Of a stretch of DNA of 64,000 nt, positions 8,142-17,649 are shown one piece after another. Made by a program: the position numbers and the translations under genes. Source of the stretch: Vibrio toranzoniae (lineage in GTDB: Bacteria; Pseudomonadota; Gammaproteobacteria; Enterobacterales; Vibrionaceae); the NCBI RefSeq assembly GCF_024347655.1, contig NZ_AP025515.1:1-64000 (forward strand). Reading direction: 5' to 3'. Below the pieces are notes generated by a model. It worked only from the letters and a program-made list of their open reading frames with translations, did not search any database and was not told where the DNA came from. The stretch's first letter is position 1. Every line of letters starts with the position of its first letter.

Positions 8142-10178
8142 TTAAACCGCTATTTCACCGCCATCTTCACGACGAATCACAACCGTTGCTGCACGAGGAC
8201 GCACCGACATACCTGACGGAGTCTCCTCTGCTGCATTATCGCTGTATGGCCAGTTTCCCGGATGCTGTATATTTACAAACAATGACTTATAGTCTGGGCT
8301 GATGGTAAAACCTGTTACTTCACAACCGTTTGGACCAACAAAAAAGCGTTTTAACTCTGCTTGGTTGTCCTTTGTAATTACTGCTTGATTTCCATCTTCA
8401 TCCGTCAATTTAGAGGGTACGACTGCCAGCATTTGATCATTGGTGTAGCCTGTCACTTCGTCAGCACCATTATCGGTTTGAATCCACAAAATACCACGAG
8501 CGTCAAACGCTAGGCCGTCTGGGCTAGCAAATTGGTTCAGGTCGGTTAATCCAGAACGGTTAATGTCTGTATCGCCATTGGCTGGTGAACCAAATAAGAA
8601 AATATCCCAAGTGAAGTCCGTTGCTGCTTCACCTTCATCCCAACGAATCACATGACCAAATTTGTTGTTTAAACGTGGGTTTGCTGCATTCGTTTCACTG
8701 GTGCGCTTGGTGTTGTTGGTTAGTGTTAGATATACAGAGCCTGTGTATGGATCGACGGTACACCACTCTGGGCGATCCATTGGTGTTGCACCTACGAGGT
8801 CCGCAGCGCCCGCTGTGTTTATGATGATCTCAGCCAAAGAGTTGAAATGGTCTGCCAAAGTCCCCCCAGCTAACGTAATGCTATTTAGATCCAACGGTAA
8901 CCAAGTACCTGAGCTGTCTTCATTGAAACGTGCCACATAAAGCGTGCCTTCATCCATGTATTTATCACCGGTTGCTAAACGGTTTGATGGATTCGCATCT
9001 GCTGGATCCCAGCTTGCTGCCGATTCAAATTTGTATAGGTACTCAAAACGAGAATCGTGTCCCGAGTAAAAGACAACGGGTTGACCTTTTTCTAGTTTAC
9101 CAAAAGTACAACCTTCGTGACGGAAACGACCTAGTGCAGTGCGTTTCTTCGCACGAGAGTTCTGTGTATATGGATCGATTTCAACAATGTAACCGTGGCC
9201 GTTCGCTTCGTTACGGTAATCGTCCATTGAGCTTGCGCCCGTCGGTTCTACATTAAAGCGGGTAAATTCATCCAAACGTTCTTCTGTGTTGCCAGCAAGT
9301 GTGTCCCACAAGTAACGTGTACTTTTGTCATCGACGCCAATACGATCTTGCTCTTCAGTACGAACACCTGCATTAACGAAGTAACCTGGCCAGTTTTCTT
9401 CACACGTTAAGTAAGTGCCCCATGGTGTGAAACCATTACCACAGTTGTTCAATGTACCGCGTGCTTGGCTGCCATCAGGAGAGAAGCGAGTCACAGTGTG
9501 AGCGGTATGTGCGACAGGGCCAGACAAGTCCATAGTCGTCGCACCTGTGTAGCGACGGTTGAGTGGATCGGTATCAACCAGTTTCCACATGTTGTCTTCG
9601 AGTTGAATTCGAACAACTGATACGCCATGGGCATTAATTTCTTTACGTACTTCATCTACAACAGTACGTACACCACTTTCTACGGTTGGGCCACTTGGGT
9701 GCAGAGCCATCGAGTCTATGTATTCATGGTTGATACACAATAAGCCGTCTGTAGTTCTGTCATTTAAAGGAAAGAAATGCATCCCATCGTGGTGCATACC
9801 TAGCGCATTTAACTGTTCGTCACTTGTGTTGCTGCCGTCATCTTTCCATGCACTACCTTGTGCATTTAGAGGTGTCCCCCATGGTACTAATACTTGTGCT
9901 ATGTAACCTTGTGGAACCGAGACTGCATCGGTTAGTGATCCTGGAATTGAATCAAAGTTCAGCATTGCACTTGATACACCTGAACCATTACCTGCTGGAA
10001 TGCTTGAGCTAGAAGAGTTGCACCCGGAAAGTCCAAACGCACCAAATGCGGTCATTGCACTGATACCTAAGCCGCCTTTCAATACGTTCCTTCTCGATAG
10101 ATTGGCGTCTAAAACTTCTTCGAAAGGTTTATTTGTGCTCTTGTTGAAACGAGTGCTATCAAATGTTTCCTTGCTCAT
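8142..10178 (-). CDS. phoX: PhoX-family alkaline phosphatase, Tat-exported
   Basis: Secreted phosphomonoesterase of the PhoX (DUF839) family, which uses an Fe/Ca cofactor and is exported folded. Length is 678 residues. The N terminus carries a twin-arginine motif SRRNVLK (28-34), a hydrophobic stretch, then LSGC (50-53) and a Ser run, so it may be a lipidated Tat substrate. Family blocks seen are HHDGMHFFP, CINHEYID, TPWGTYLTCEENWPGYF, FRHEGCTFG, PDGLAFDARGILWIQTD and FISPDYKSLFVNIQHPG-like text near the C terminus. A possible Pho box lies about 100 bases upstream. Role: release of phosphate from organic phosphate during starvation. Confidence 0.93.
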   Translation of the reverse strand: MSKETFDSTRFNKSTNKPFEEVLDANLSRRNVLKGGLGISAMTAFGAFGLSGCNSSSSSIPAGNGSGVSSAMLNFDSIPGSLTDAVSVPQGYIAQVLVPWGTPLNAQGSAWKDDGSNTSDEQLNALGMHHDGMHFFPLNDRTTDGLLCINHEYIDSMALHPSGPTVESGVRTVVDEVRKEINAHGVSVVRIQLEDNMWKLVDTDPLNRRYTGATTMDLSGPVAHTAHTVTRFSPDGSQARGTLNNCGNGFTPWGTYLTCEENWPGYFVNAGVRTEEQDRIGVDDKSTRYLWDTLAGNTEERLDEFTRFNVEPTGASSMDDYRNEANGHGYIVEIDPYTQNSRAKKRTALGRFRHEGCTFGKLEKGQPVVFYSGHDSRFEYLYKFESAASWDPADANPSNRLATGDKYMDEGTLYVARFNEDSSGTWLPLDLNSITLAGGTLADHFNSLAEIIINTAGAADLVGATPMDRPEWCTVDPYTGSVYLTLTNNTKRTSETNAANPRLNNKFGHVIRWDEGEAATDFTWDIFLFGSPANGDTDINRSGLTDLNQFASPDGLAFDARGILWIQTDNGADEVTGYTNDQMLAVVPSKLTDEDGNQAVITKDNQAELKRFFVGPNGCEVTGFTISPDYKSLFVNIQHPGNWPYSDNAAEETPSGMSVRPRAATVVIRREDGGEIAV

Positions 10179-10274
10179 CTGTACTGATTCCTATTGATTG
10201 TATTTATTAGTTGTCCATGAATGATCTAGCCACTTACTAACGAGTAAATCGCTTTGATCAAGGTGTGACTAATC

Positions 10275-10294
10275 GTGAAGCAGTTAAGTGACAG
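10275..10294 (-). promoter_or_regulatory. Possible PhoB-binding site upstream of phoX
   Basis: The minus strand reads CTGTCAC-TTAA-CTGCTTC. The first heptamer is a full Pho-box half-site and the second, 11 bases on, matches weakly. It is 97-116 bases upstream of the phoX start codon. The family is normally PhoB-regulated, but this site alone is suggestive only. Confidence 0.35.
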
Positions 10295-10429
10295 ATTTTT
10301 ATAGATTTGATTAAGATTTTGTTTCTGTAGCACGAATTTTGCCATTAACACTCTCGTGCAATACAAAACTCTTGGGGATTAGGGGAGAACTGTGTATAAA
10401 TGCTTTATCAAACGAAAAGAGAGACAGTT

Positions 10430-10771
10430 ATGAAATTAGATAAAATCGAAAACAAAAATCGCCGCCTACGCAAAAAGCTATACCTAGGTGAATTCGCGAT
10501 TCTGGGTTTTGAAGTAAGCTGCAAGACATCGATTGCTGATTTTGACCAATACGATGTGTTCATTGACGAATTCATCGATTTCATCGACAGCATCGGCTTA
10601 TGCTTTGGTGGCGGTGGCCTAGAGCTGTTTGAAGGTTTCTTATGTTCTATCGAGCGTTACCGCTCAGTAACTGAAGCAGAGCAGCTGCAAGTTGCACAAT
10701 GGCTTGAAGCGCGTGCTGAAGTAACGAAAGTTGAAGTTAGCGAGCTTATTGACGCAAACTACGCGTTCTAA
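10430..10771 (+). CDS. yggL: YggL-family (DUF469) ribosome-associated protein
   Basis: Small cytoplasmic protein of 113 residues, similar in size and layout to E. coli YggL: a basic start NKNRRLRKKLY, then GEFAILGFEV, an acidic middle, FGGGGLELFEGFLC and a C-terminal block VAQWLEARAEVTKVEVSEL. YggL proteins associate with the 50S subunit. The start at 10430 is preferred to an in-frame ATG at 10400 because a GAGAGACAG ribosome-binding stretch directly precedes it and the product then begins at the family start. Monocistronic, with its own terminator. Confidence 0.85.
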   Translation: MKLDKIENKNRRLRKKLYLGEFAILGFEVSCKTSIADFDQYDVFIDEFIDFIDSIGLCFGGGGLELFEGFLCSIERYRSVTEAEQLQVAQWLEARAEVTKVEVSELIDANYAF

Positions 10772-10844
10772 ATTGATGTTGTACTGTTAGCTTTGCTTGG
10801 AGGTCTACACGGCTTTTAGAACAAGCAACAATACACAAAAACAG

Positions 10845-10876
10845 AGGCCGAATCGGTAAATTGATTCGGCCTTTTT
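10845..10876 (+). terminator. Terminator after yggL
   Basis: AGGCCGAATC (10845-10854) and GATTCGGCCT (10863-10872) form a perfect 10-base stem followed by T5. Confidence 0.88.
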
Positions 10877-10942
10877 GCGTTTTCTTCCTTTGGTATTCGC
10901 TGAGCTGTTTTTGAATTGCAACCAGCTAAAGATTAAGCGAGG

Positions 10943-11407
10943 TTACGCGTCTTTGTTCTCTTCGTTACCTTCATTCACTTTCGCGTAGAAGTGAAGTAGT
11001 TCAGTCAATTCTTTAACCCAACCAAATGCATCCTTCGGAGCATTAACTAAGATCTTCTCGACTTTCTCACAGTGCACTTCAATCGAAATTGCTTCTTCAA
11101 GATTGAACGAAATCGAATAGAAATGCCAAAGCAGCAGACGAGTCATACGCTCAATGTTTTGTTGCGAGTTGTTAGATTCAGAGAATGCTAGGTTCACTTC
11201 ACCAAGGGCAATCGCGGTCATTCGTAGCATTGCGTCAAACTTCGCTGATTGCATACGTTCTTCACTGGCCACTTCTTCTTGCTCAAAAGTGAACAATTCC
11301 GTCATTGCATCTTCAGGAACCAGGCGATGAATCATTCTTAAACTAAATTCTTCTAGTTCATGGCGAGGCATGGTGATTAAGCAATTTAAGGTGTAGTCGC
11401 GTTGCAT
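10943..11407 (-). CDS. Uncharacterised protein, all-helical
   Basis: A 154-residue soluble protein that I do not recognise. It has no signal peptide or membrane segment and reads as amphipathic helices rich in Glu and Leu, with MPRHELEEFSLRMIHRLVPEDAMTELF near the start and a charged tail NEGNEENKDA. Translation could also begin at a TTG seven codons upstream (11428), but the ATG at 11407, with GAGA ahead of it, is preferred. Coding character is convincing; function is unknown. Confidence 0.7.
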   Translation of the reverse strand: MQRDYTLNCLITMPRHELEEFSLRMIHRLVPEDAMTELFTFEQEEVASEERMQSAKFDAMLRMTAIALGEVNLAFSESNNSQQNIERMTRLLLWHFYSISFNLEEAISIEVHCEKVEKILVNAPKDAFGWVKELTELLHFYAKVNEGNEENKDA

Positions 11408-11549
11408 GGTGTTCTCTTGGATGGGCAAAAAGGCCTGACAGTTTAATGGAGAAGCGAGTTCAGAAAAAGCAGATTTTAGATAAGCCTACGTTGGTAGGCT
11501 TATACGGGTATCAATACTTCAAATTAATCTATATAGATAATTAAACGAA

Positions 11550-12566
11550 TCAAGTTTTGCTATGGCTTGGCGGTTGGTATTGCATCGATTGGTCGCTTCT
11601 CATGAAAATGTTGCTTGCCACTAAGCTGCCGATACAAATCGAACCTAGAGCGAACCAAGTCATAAGATCAGGGGTTTCGTTAAATAGAGGGATAGCTAAT
11701 AACGTTGCAACGGCTGGTGTCGCGCTCCCGAACGCCGCAGAACGCTCTGCCCCGAGAGTGTTAACCGCATAAAGGTAAGTGAATGCGGCAATTAGGCCTG
11801 CTCCAACCCCTTGTACTGCGGAATGTACGGCAAGCTCTGAGAAAGGCCATTGAGTGATGGGTGCATCTACTAAATAGCTAGGGAGCGTTCCTGTCAGGAT
11901 CAAAAACAACAATAGCAAAGTTGAACTGATAGCGATTAACCCCGCGCTCACTAACGCATTAAGATTGGCGACACGCGCTGAGATGGTAAAGGTCGCCCAC
12001 ATTAAGCTTCCGCAGAGAAGTAACAAGTGGCCTTTTGTATATTCAAAGTTGAAGCTGCTTAAACTACTGCCTAAGAACAATATAATACCGAGTAACACCA
12101 AGGCTAAACCTGCACTGCGGTGGCGGCTAAGTGGCTGTTTGAAAAAGAGTATTGCAATCCCGGTAACAAACAGAGGCAGTGTTCCGGGTATCAAAGCACT
12201 GCCGTGTGAAACAGGAACAAACTGCATTGCTGTACCTGCGACGAGCAGATAAGGCAGGCCACTGCCGACAAACATACCAACCAAGTAACGATTAGGCACT
12301 GTTGTTATGGCATTACGAGCTTTCCACACCAAGGGTAAGAGTACCAAGGCGGGAATAAGGAAGCGTGTGAGTGCGATGTCTGCAGGCGTTAAATTTGAAT
12401 TCGCGCCGCCTTTAAGAGAAAGAAAAAAGCTCGCCCAGATGAGCAAAGTAACAGTAATAGATAGATAGCCAAGCGTCATAATAAATAAGGAAATTGAATG
12501 ATGACTAATTATGGGGGAGAGTACGTGCCATAAGTTGGCAAATTTAGTTCTAATTTTACTTATCAT
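11550..12566 (-). CDS. EamA/DMT-family transporter
   Basis: Inner-membrane drug/metabolite-superfamily carrier of about 338 residues with two EamA repeats and about ten helices; each repeat carries the usual small-residue motifs (RFLIPALVLLPL, VSHGSALIPGTLPLFV, AFGSATPAVATLLAIPLFNE). The first 29 residues are not part of the family, so a later start at 12479 (MTLGYL) is possible. It faces an Lrp/AsnC regulator across 62 bases, an arrangement common for amino acid or metabolite exporters controlled by the neighbour. The substrate is unknown. Confidence 0.8.
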   Translation of the reverse strand: MISKIRTKFANLWHVLSPIISHHSISLFIMTLGYLSITVTLLIWASFFLSLKGGANSNLTPADIALTRFLIPALVLLPLVWKARNAITTVPNRYLVGMFVGSGLPYLLVAGTAMQFVPVSHGSALIPGTLPLFVTGIAILFFKQPLSRHRSAGLALVLLGIILFLGSSLSSFNFEYTKGHLLLLCGSLMWATFTISARVANLNALVSAGLIAISSTLLLLFLILTGTLPSYLVDAPITQWPFSELAVHSAVQGVGAGLIAAFTYLYAVNTLGAERSAAFGSATPAVATLLAIPLFNETPDLMTWFALGSICIGSLVASNIFMRSDQSMQYQPPSHSKT

Positions 12567-12628
12567 TAATTGTTTCTGCTAATATTCTTTAAATTATTAA
12601 TGAATTTAACTAATGGGCGGTATTCGCT

Positions 12629-13087
12629 ATGGATAGAATTGATAGACATCTTCTTGAGTTGTTACAAATAGATGGCAGGTTAACCACGGCGGAGCTCGCT
12701 GATGAAGTGGGTTTATCACCTTCACCGTGTGCAAGGCGTATCAAAAGGCTCGAAGAAAAAGGGATTATTGACGGTTATCGTGTGAGTTTGTCTCGAGAGC
12801 AAGTTGGTATAGCAATGAGTGTGTTTGTTGAAGTGAGCTTAAACAACCACCAAGAAGTGTCTATTGATAAGTTTGAAAGTGCAATTGTCGAGATGGAAGA
12901 GGTCATCAGCTGCCACGTTGTATCTGGGGCTTATGATTATCTGTTAGAAGTGGTTAACCCAAACTTGATGGCCTACGAGGCATTTACAAGAAAGCTCCAA
13001 AGGCTCTCTAACGTCAAAGACATCCACACTCACCTTGCGATAAGACAAGTGAAAGGTAACGCGCCGCTACCGGTTTATACCGACTAA
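12629..13087 (+). CDS. Lrp/AsnC-family transcriptional regulator
   Basis: DNA-binding protein of 152 residues. An N-terminal helix-turn-helix (about 4-55: DRHLLELLQIDGRLTTAELA, then EVGLSPSPCARRIKRLEEKG) is followed by a C-terminal RAM ligand-binding domain (about 70-145, with the turn VSGAYDYLLEV). Such proteins form octamers or hexadecamers and respond to amino acids. It is divergent from the EamA transporter, whose expression it probably controls. Downstream 13088-13251 holds no recognised gene. Confidence 0.9.
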   Translation: MDRIDRHLLELLQIDGRLTTAELADEVGLSPSPCARRIKRLEEKGIIDGYRVSLSREQVGIAMSVFVEVSLNNHQEVSIDKFESAIVEMEEVISCHVVSGAYDYLLEVVNPNLMAYEAFTRKLQRLSNVKDIHTHLAIRQVKGNAPLPVYTD

Positions 13088-13251
13088 GCTGTAGGTAAAG
13101 GGATACGTTATGTGATGAAATGAGCAGAAAAAGTAATGATTCCTGATAGGAATCGCGGGAGCAATTAATGATTGTCTACTAAATTGCAGATACGCAACAA
13201 TAAAAACGGAGCAACTCGTGAAAGGTACTCCGTACATGATAGGTGCAAAAC

Positions 13252-13494
13252 TTAGTGATATTTAAAGTGAGAGATTGAACAATCTCCAGTTTGTGCATTA
13301 ATTCTGAATGAAAAAGCATGTGAATGATAATCCACACCATCATTCCAAATTGTTTCTCCAAATATCTTACATAGCTCTAGCTCACTTACTGAACCGAACT
13401 CTTCCATGTGTTTAGCTACAGATAAAAGTTTACCTCTTACCTCTGCAGTCCATTCCGTGTTACTCAAGCAGTTGAAAGCCATAGTCTTTTGCAT
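13252..13494 (-). CDS. Small uncharacterised protein
   Basis: An 80-residue protein not recognised, with no signal peptide or membrane segment. It begins MQKTMAFNCLSNTEW, contains a helical middle (KLLSVAKHMEEFGSVSELELCKIFGE) and ends HAFSFRINAQTGDCSISHFKYH. AGG lies close to the ATG. The residue pattern looks like real coding sequence, but there is no independent support. Confidence 0.5.
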   Translation of the reverse strand: MQKTMAFNCLSNTEWTAEVRGKLLSVAKHMEEFGSVSELELCKIFGETIWNDGVDYHSHAFSFRINAQTGDCSISHFKYH

Positions 13495-13731
13495 ATTACC
13501 TAGCCAAAATGTGTCTTGTTATTAAGTTATATGAATATTCATGATAACAATTTTCTGGTATTTGTAAATCTATTTTGTGATGAACATCTCATATAGTTGC
13601 CTGGGTTGGTTGGAAATTAAACTCTATTGTTGATGTTTGACACATTAACTTTACAAGTTATTGATAAAGCTTTGATTAGCGAACTATTCAAATTAATTCC
13701 GTCAAAGAGCAGAGAAAGCCGAGTGCGGATT

Positions 13732-14307
13732 TCAGTTTTGGACGTCGTTTACAGGAGTTTTAGTACGGCGTGCTTTATCTATTATGGCGGCTTCTTGACG
13801 ATACTTTGATGACAGCTGACGAAATTTTTCGCTGAGTGTATGGAGATCTTGGGAAAGCGATTGCGAACTTGCCACGTGCACCTGCGCGCTTTCTGATTGG
13901 CTTGGTCGCTTTGCCGTTGCACAGTGTTTAGCGACAGCTTGCCATGAATCGCTGAGAAACTGAGCCCCTTCGAGTTCTGTAGATACCATGTATGCCTGCT
14001 TTAACAAAACCTCAGAGATATCATAAGCGGTATTCATATGATTCTTGAGCTGTACATTAAATCTTGGTTCGTACTTTAGCCAAAGTTCAATGATCTGTGT
14101 TTCAGTGAAATGTTTAGAGAGAAGAGTTTGGGATTGATAAGTTGAGAGAACTCGGTTGAATTCTTTGGTGTATTGGTTATAGCGACCTTCGAATGCGAGC
14201 TGGCGATCCAACAGTGTTTGCCAGTTTTCACGATTACAATGGTTTGCGAACGAGACATTCGCACTCCAAGCTACACTCGTAATTATAACCTTCACCCAAA
14301 AACGCAT
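13732..14307 (-). CDS. Uncharacterised secreted protein
   Basis: A 191-residue protein with an N-terminal signal peptide (about residues 1-21, cleavage after SFA) and a mostly helical mature part. Two cysteines, in NHCNRENW and KHCATAK, could form a disulfide. The C-terminal third is Ser/Gln rich with LHTLSEKFRQLSSKYRQEAAI, probably a coiled coil. AGAGGAAA precedes the ATG well. I know no function. It diverges from the next gene across about 100 bases. Confidence 0.7.
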   Translation of the reverse strand: MRFWVKVIITSVAWSANVSFANHCNRENWQTLLDRQLAFEGRYNQYTKEFNRVLSTYQSQTLLSKHFTETQIIELWLKYEPRFNVQLKNHMNTAYDISEVLLKQAYMVSTELEGAQFLSDSWQAVAKHCATAKRPSQSESAQVHVASSQSLSQDLHTLSEKFRQLSSKYRQEAAIIDKARRTKTPVNDVQN

Positions 14308-14412
14308 GACTTTCCTCTACTTACCGTACTCTCTTTAGAGAGTATAGATGAGTGACAACATGAGTTGATGTACACTTAAAGCATACCTAAAACGGAAGAG
14401 TTGGTGGATTTG

Positions 14413-15084
14413 ATGAAAAAAGCGCTGATCGCTTTACTTGTATTGTTAATATTGGGCGGAGGAGGAGCGGCGTACTACTTCTTTGTTATGAAAAAAGACT
14501 CAACACCAACAGAGAAAGACGAAGAACCAGTTGAAGAAGTTGCTCAGCAATCTGAATCTGACTTAGAACCGATCATGGAGCTTAAACCTGAGCCAGAACA
14601 GACAGAGTTCTATGTTTTGGACAGAAAGCTTGAAGTGGTGGAACAGCCGGAAGTTGATGGTTTGATAACGGATTACCTCTATAAGAGCGAAAAAGTCGAA
14701 GTATTAGAGAAGCAGGGTAAATGGGCTCGTATCTCAGATTACATCGTCCTAAAAGAAGGTGGCCCGCAGACGGCAGAATGGGTCGCAATGTCTGGTTTAT
14801 CGAATGACGAAGTGATTATCTCAGAAAAAGAAAATAAAGAGATATTGGACTCTTACTTGGTTAAATCCGACGATCTTAAGATTCACCAAGAGAAGTTTCG
14901 TAACACGATTGCTAAGCTGATCTCTGAAGGTGAATGTGCCCCAAGTGATTTCGAAGAATTAGGCGGCTGGGTGAAATCGGTGAAGTACAGTGGTCGAGAT
15001 GTCTATTTTATCTATTGCGGCGGACTATCTCTTGAAAATAAAATTTATTTAGATGTAAATACAAATGAAATATTTACTAAGTAG
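14413..15084 (+). CDS. Membrane-anchored protein with an SH3-like domain
   Basis: A 223-residue protein with a single N-terminal membrane helix (KKALIALLVLLILGGGGAAYYFFV), an acidic Glu/Pro-rich linker (about 30-65), an SH3b-like segment (about 66-130: VLDRKLEVVEQPEVDG, then KSEKVEVLEKQGKWARIS and AEWVAMSGL) and a C-terminal domain with a Cys pair (GECAPSDF, FIYCGG). The ligand is unknown; the layout suggests a periplasmic envelope-associated protein. The ATG at 14413 is chosen over a TTG at 14401. Confidence 0.65.
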   Translation: MKKALIALLVLLILGGGGAAYYFFVMKKDSTPTEKDEEPVEEVAQQSESDLEPIMELKPEPEQTEFYVLDRKLEVVEQPEVDGLITDYLYKSEKVEVLEKQGKWARISDYIVLKEGGPQTAEWVAMSGLSNDEVIISEKENKEILDSYLVKSDDLKIHQEKFRNTIAKLISEGECAPSDFEELGGWVKSVKYSGRDVYFIYCGGLSLENKIYLDVNTNEIFTK

Positions 15085-15155
15085 GATCCACGCCACTATT
15101 AATGTCGGATGTATTAATAGAAATTAACCTTTCTATTTAGAAGTTTAAAGCTATT

Positions 15156-15187
15156 AAAGCCCACTCATTAATTGAGTGGGCTTTTTA
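15156..15187 (+). terminator. Terminator after the SH3-like protein gene
   Basis: AAAGCCCACTCA (15156-15167) and TGAGTGGGCTTT (15173-15184) form a perfect 12-base stem, loop TTAAT, then a T run. Confidence 0.88.
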
Positions 15188-15359
15188 TTTTATATTCGTT
15201 ATGGATTATTTTTACTTTCTATATTGCATTCTGGTTGAAACAAGCCTTGATCTGTCAGTTTATCTTGGATTAACAAAGGTTTACTATCTTGATGATATAT
15301 TTAAAATTAATTAAATAACTTTAAAATCATAGGGTTATGTACATTTACATATGCGTAAC

Positions 15360-15409
15360 ATTTCATATTTTTTGAGAGGCAAGTCAGGTTTTTAGCTATA
15401 ATATGAAAT
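15360..15409. promoter_or_regulatory. Inverted repeat and possible promoter upstream of phaB
   Basis: The AT-rich gap 15185-15549 upstream of the pha operon holds ATTTCATATT (15360-15369) and its exact complement AATATGAAAT (15400-15409), 30 bases apart. The second arm overlaps a TATAAT at 15397-15402, a candidate -10 element; TTGAGA at 15372-15377 would be a -35 with a long 19-base spacer. This could be an operator that covers the promoter. The rest of the gap holds nothing I recognise. Confidence 0.35.
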
Positions 15410-15549
15410 TATTTTGTATTTGTAATAATACTTTTTGATTTTGAGATGTAGGGTTTAATTAAAGAAAAACGTAAAGTTTAATTATTAACTAAGACATTAT
15501 TTTATTAACATCATTGTTATTTAATTTCTTGTAAGGGATGGAACCATTA

Positions 15550-16290
15550 ATGAAAAAGCTTGCTTTAATTACAGGGTCAAAAGGCGGTATCGGGTCGGCA
15601 ATATCTTCGAAACTAGTCGCAGATGGATATCGTGTGATCGCAACCTATTTTACTGGGAATTATCAATGTGCACTAGATTGGTTTAAGGAAAAACAATTTA
15701 CTGAAGAGCAAGTCAGACTGTTTGAATTAGATGTTACTAACACTGCTGAATGTGCATTGAGCTTAAGCAAGTTATTGGAAGAAGAAGGCACTGTTGATGT
15801 GTTGGTTAACAATGCCGGTATTACGCGTGACAGTGTCTTTAAAAAGATGGATGCGGAAGCATGGAGAGAGGTGATAGAGACCAATCTCAACAGTCTTTTT
15901 AATGTGACACAGCCTTTGTTTGCACCGATGTGCGAAAAGGGTAACTGCCGAGTCATCAACATTTCTTCAGTCAATGGTCTTAAAGGTCAGTTTGGACAAA
16001 CCAACTACTCGGCTGCTAAAGCCGGGATGATTGGCTTCTCCAAAGCACTGGCAGCCGAAGGCGCTCGCAGTGGCGTCACAGTGAATGTAGTTGCTCCTGG
16101 TTACACGGCGACACCAATGGTTGAGCAAATGAAGCCTGAAGTTCTTGATTCAATAAAGAACCAAATCCCAATGAAACGTTTGGCTACACCTGTTGAAATT
16201 GCGGACGCAGTGGGCTTTTTAGCGAGTGAATCTGGCGCGTACATTACAGGCGAGACATTGTCTGTGAATGGCGGCTTGTATATGCACTAA
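15550..16290 (+). CDS. phaB: Acetoacetyl-CoA reductase PhaB
   Basis: NADPH-dependent short-chain dehydrogenase that makes (R)-3-hydroxybutyryl-CoA, the monomer for polyhydroxybutyrate. The nucleotide motif TGSKGGIGSAI is at residues 8-18, NNAG follows, and the catalytic Ser (NISSVNG) and Tyr-Lys (YSAAK) are intact. Starting at 15550 gives 246 residues, the family length, with GGA 8 bases before the ATG; an in-frame ATG at 15538 would add four residues. First gene of phaB-phaA-phaP-phaC; phaA follows after 23 bases. Confidence 0.93.
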   Translation: MKKLALITGSKGGIGSAISSKLVADGYRVIATYFTGNYQCALDWFKEKQFTEEQVRLFELDVTNTAECALSLSKLLEEEGTVDVLVNNAGITRDSVFKKMDAEAWREVIETNLNSLFNVTQPLFAPMCEKGNCRVINISSVNGLKGQFGQTNYSAAKAGMIGFSKALAAEGARSGVTVNVVAPGYTATPMVEQMKPEVLDSIKNQIPMKRLATPVEIADAVGFLASESGAYITGETLSVNGGLYMH

Positions 16291-16313
16291 TTGGCGAAAT
16301 TCAAGGGAATGGA

Positions 16314-17528
16314 ATGATGGAAAAAGTATTTATTGTTGCGGCAAAACGTACCCCAATTGGTGCATTTACCGGGTCTTTAAACAACGTATCAGCAGGTGAA
16401 CTAGCTGGTGTGGCGATTAAAGGTGCGTTGGACGAAGTAGACCTACCGTTAGATGCGATTGACGAAGTGATAGTCGGCAACGTGATTTCAGCAGGGCAAG
16501 GCATGGGCGTAGCGCGCCAAGCTGCAATCTACGCAGGGCTTGCAGAGGAAATACCCGCGTATGGCGTCAACATGATTTGTGGCAGTGGCATGAAGTCAGT
16601 AATGGACGCTGCTGCACACATTAAGGCGCAAGACGCTGAAGTGGTGGTTGCGGCTGGTGTTGAAGTGATGTCTCAAATCCCTTTTGTGGTTCCGCCAAGT
16701 ATTCGTAACGGACACAAGATGGGTGATATATCGATGAAAGACTTGTTGGTGGGCGATGGTTTAACGGATGCGTTTAATCATTACCATATGGGCATGACGG
16801 CTGAAAACATTGCGAATGCATTGAACATTTCACGCCTTGCTCAAGATAACTATGCGTTAGAAAGCCAGCAGAAAGCGGTGGCGGCAATCGAAGCAGGCAA
16901 GTTTACTCAGCAAATCGTGCCTGTTGAAGTTAAGCAGCGCAGACAGACAGTCACTTTTGATACTGATGAGTATCCGAAATCTGACGCAACATTCGAAGGC
17001 CTACAAAAGCTTCGTCCGGCATTCGACCGTGAAGGAACCGTAACGGCGGGCAACGCTTCAGGTATCAATGACGGTGCGAGTGCAATTATCTTGGCATCAG
17101 AGAGTGCCGTCGTGAAATACGGATTAACACCACTGGTTGAACTAAGCAGCTACGCACAATCTGGTTTGGACCCGAAGATCATGGGGTTAGGCCCAGTAGA
17201 AGCCGTATCAAAAGCGCTCGACAAAGCTGAACTAACGCTTGAAGAGATCGATTTGTTTGAACTGAATGAAGCCTTTGCAGCACAAGCGCTTGGTGTGATG
17301 TATCAGCTTTCTGAGCAGCACGATCTGCCTTTAGAAACCTTCAAACCAAAGGTGAATGTGAATGGTGGAGCGATCGCGCTAGGCCATCCTCTAGGAGCTT
17401 CAGGCAATCGAATTATTGTTTCACTTATCCATGAGATGCTCGAACAAAAGACAACTTATGGTGTTGCTTCACTCTGTGTGGGTGGAGGAATGGGCACCGC
17501 TGTTTTGCTTAAAGGTATTGAAGGCTAA
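16314..17528 (+). CDS. phaA: Acetyl-CoA C-acetyltransferase (beta-ketothiolase) PhaA
   Basis: Thiolase of 404 residues condensing two acetyl-CoA to acetoacetyl-CoA, the first step of PHB synthesis. The active-site residues are visible: nucleophile Cys89 ([10 protein letters not shown]), His358 (GHPLGASG) and Cys388 (SLCVGGGMG), and the NEAFA motif is in place. The N terminus [18 protein letters not shown] is typical. AGGG lies 6 bases before the ATG; an ATG one codon later is equally usable. Co-transcribed with phaB. Confidence 0.93.
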   Translation: MMEKVFIVAAKRTPIGAFTGSLNNVSAGELAGVAIKGALDEVDLPLDAIDEVIVGNVISAGQGMGVARQAAIYAGLAEEIPAYGVNMICGSGMKSVMDAAAHIKAQDAEVVVAAGVEVMSQIPFVVPPSIRNGHKMGDISMKDLLVGDGLTDAFNHYHMGMTAENIANALNISRLAQDNYALESQQKAVAAIEAGKFTQQIVPVEVKQRRQTVTFDTDEYPKSDATFEGLQKLRPAFDREGTVTAGNASGINDGASAIILASESAVVKYGLTPLVELSSYAQSGLDPKIMGLGPVEAVSKALDKAELTLEEIDLFELNEAFAAQALGVMYQLSEQHDLPLETFKPKVNVNGGAIALGHPLGASGNRIIVSLIHEMLEQKTTYGVASLCVGGGMGTAVLLKGIEG

Positions 17529-17649
17529 GCCTGACTTGCCTGTAGCAGCTTAACAATTTATCGAAGTCGCTTATCCCAATGGTGAGCCTTCGTAGAAAGA
17601 CATTACCTAAACTTGTATTACTAAATTATGTATTCATCAGGAGTTACTT

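Noticed and set aside
13627..13809. Sixty-codon plus-strand frame before the secreted-protein gene
   Set aside because: It overlaps the 3' end of the better supported minus-strand gene, and has no ribosome-binding site.
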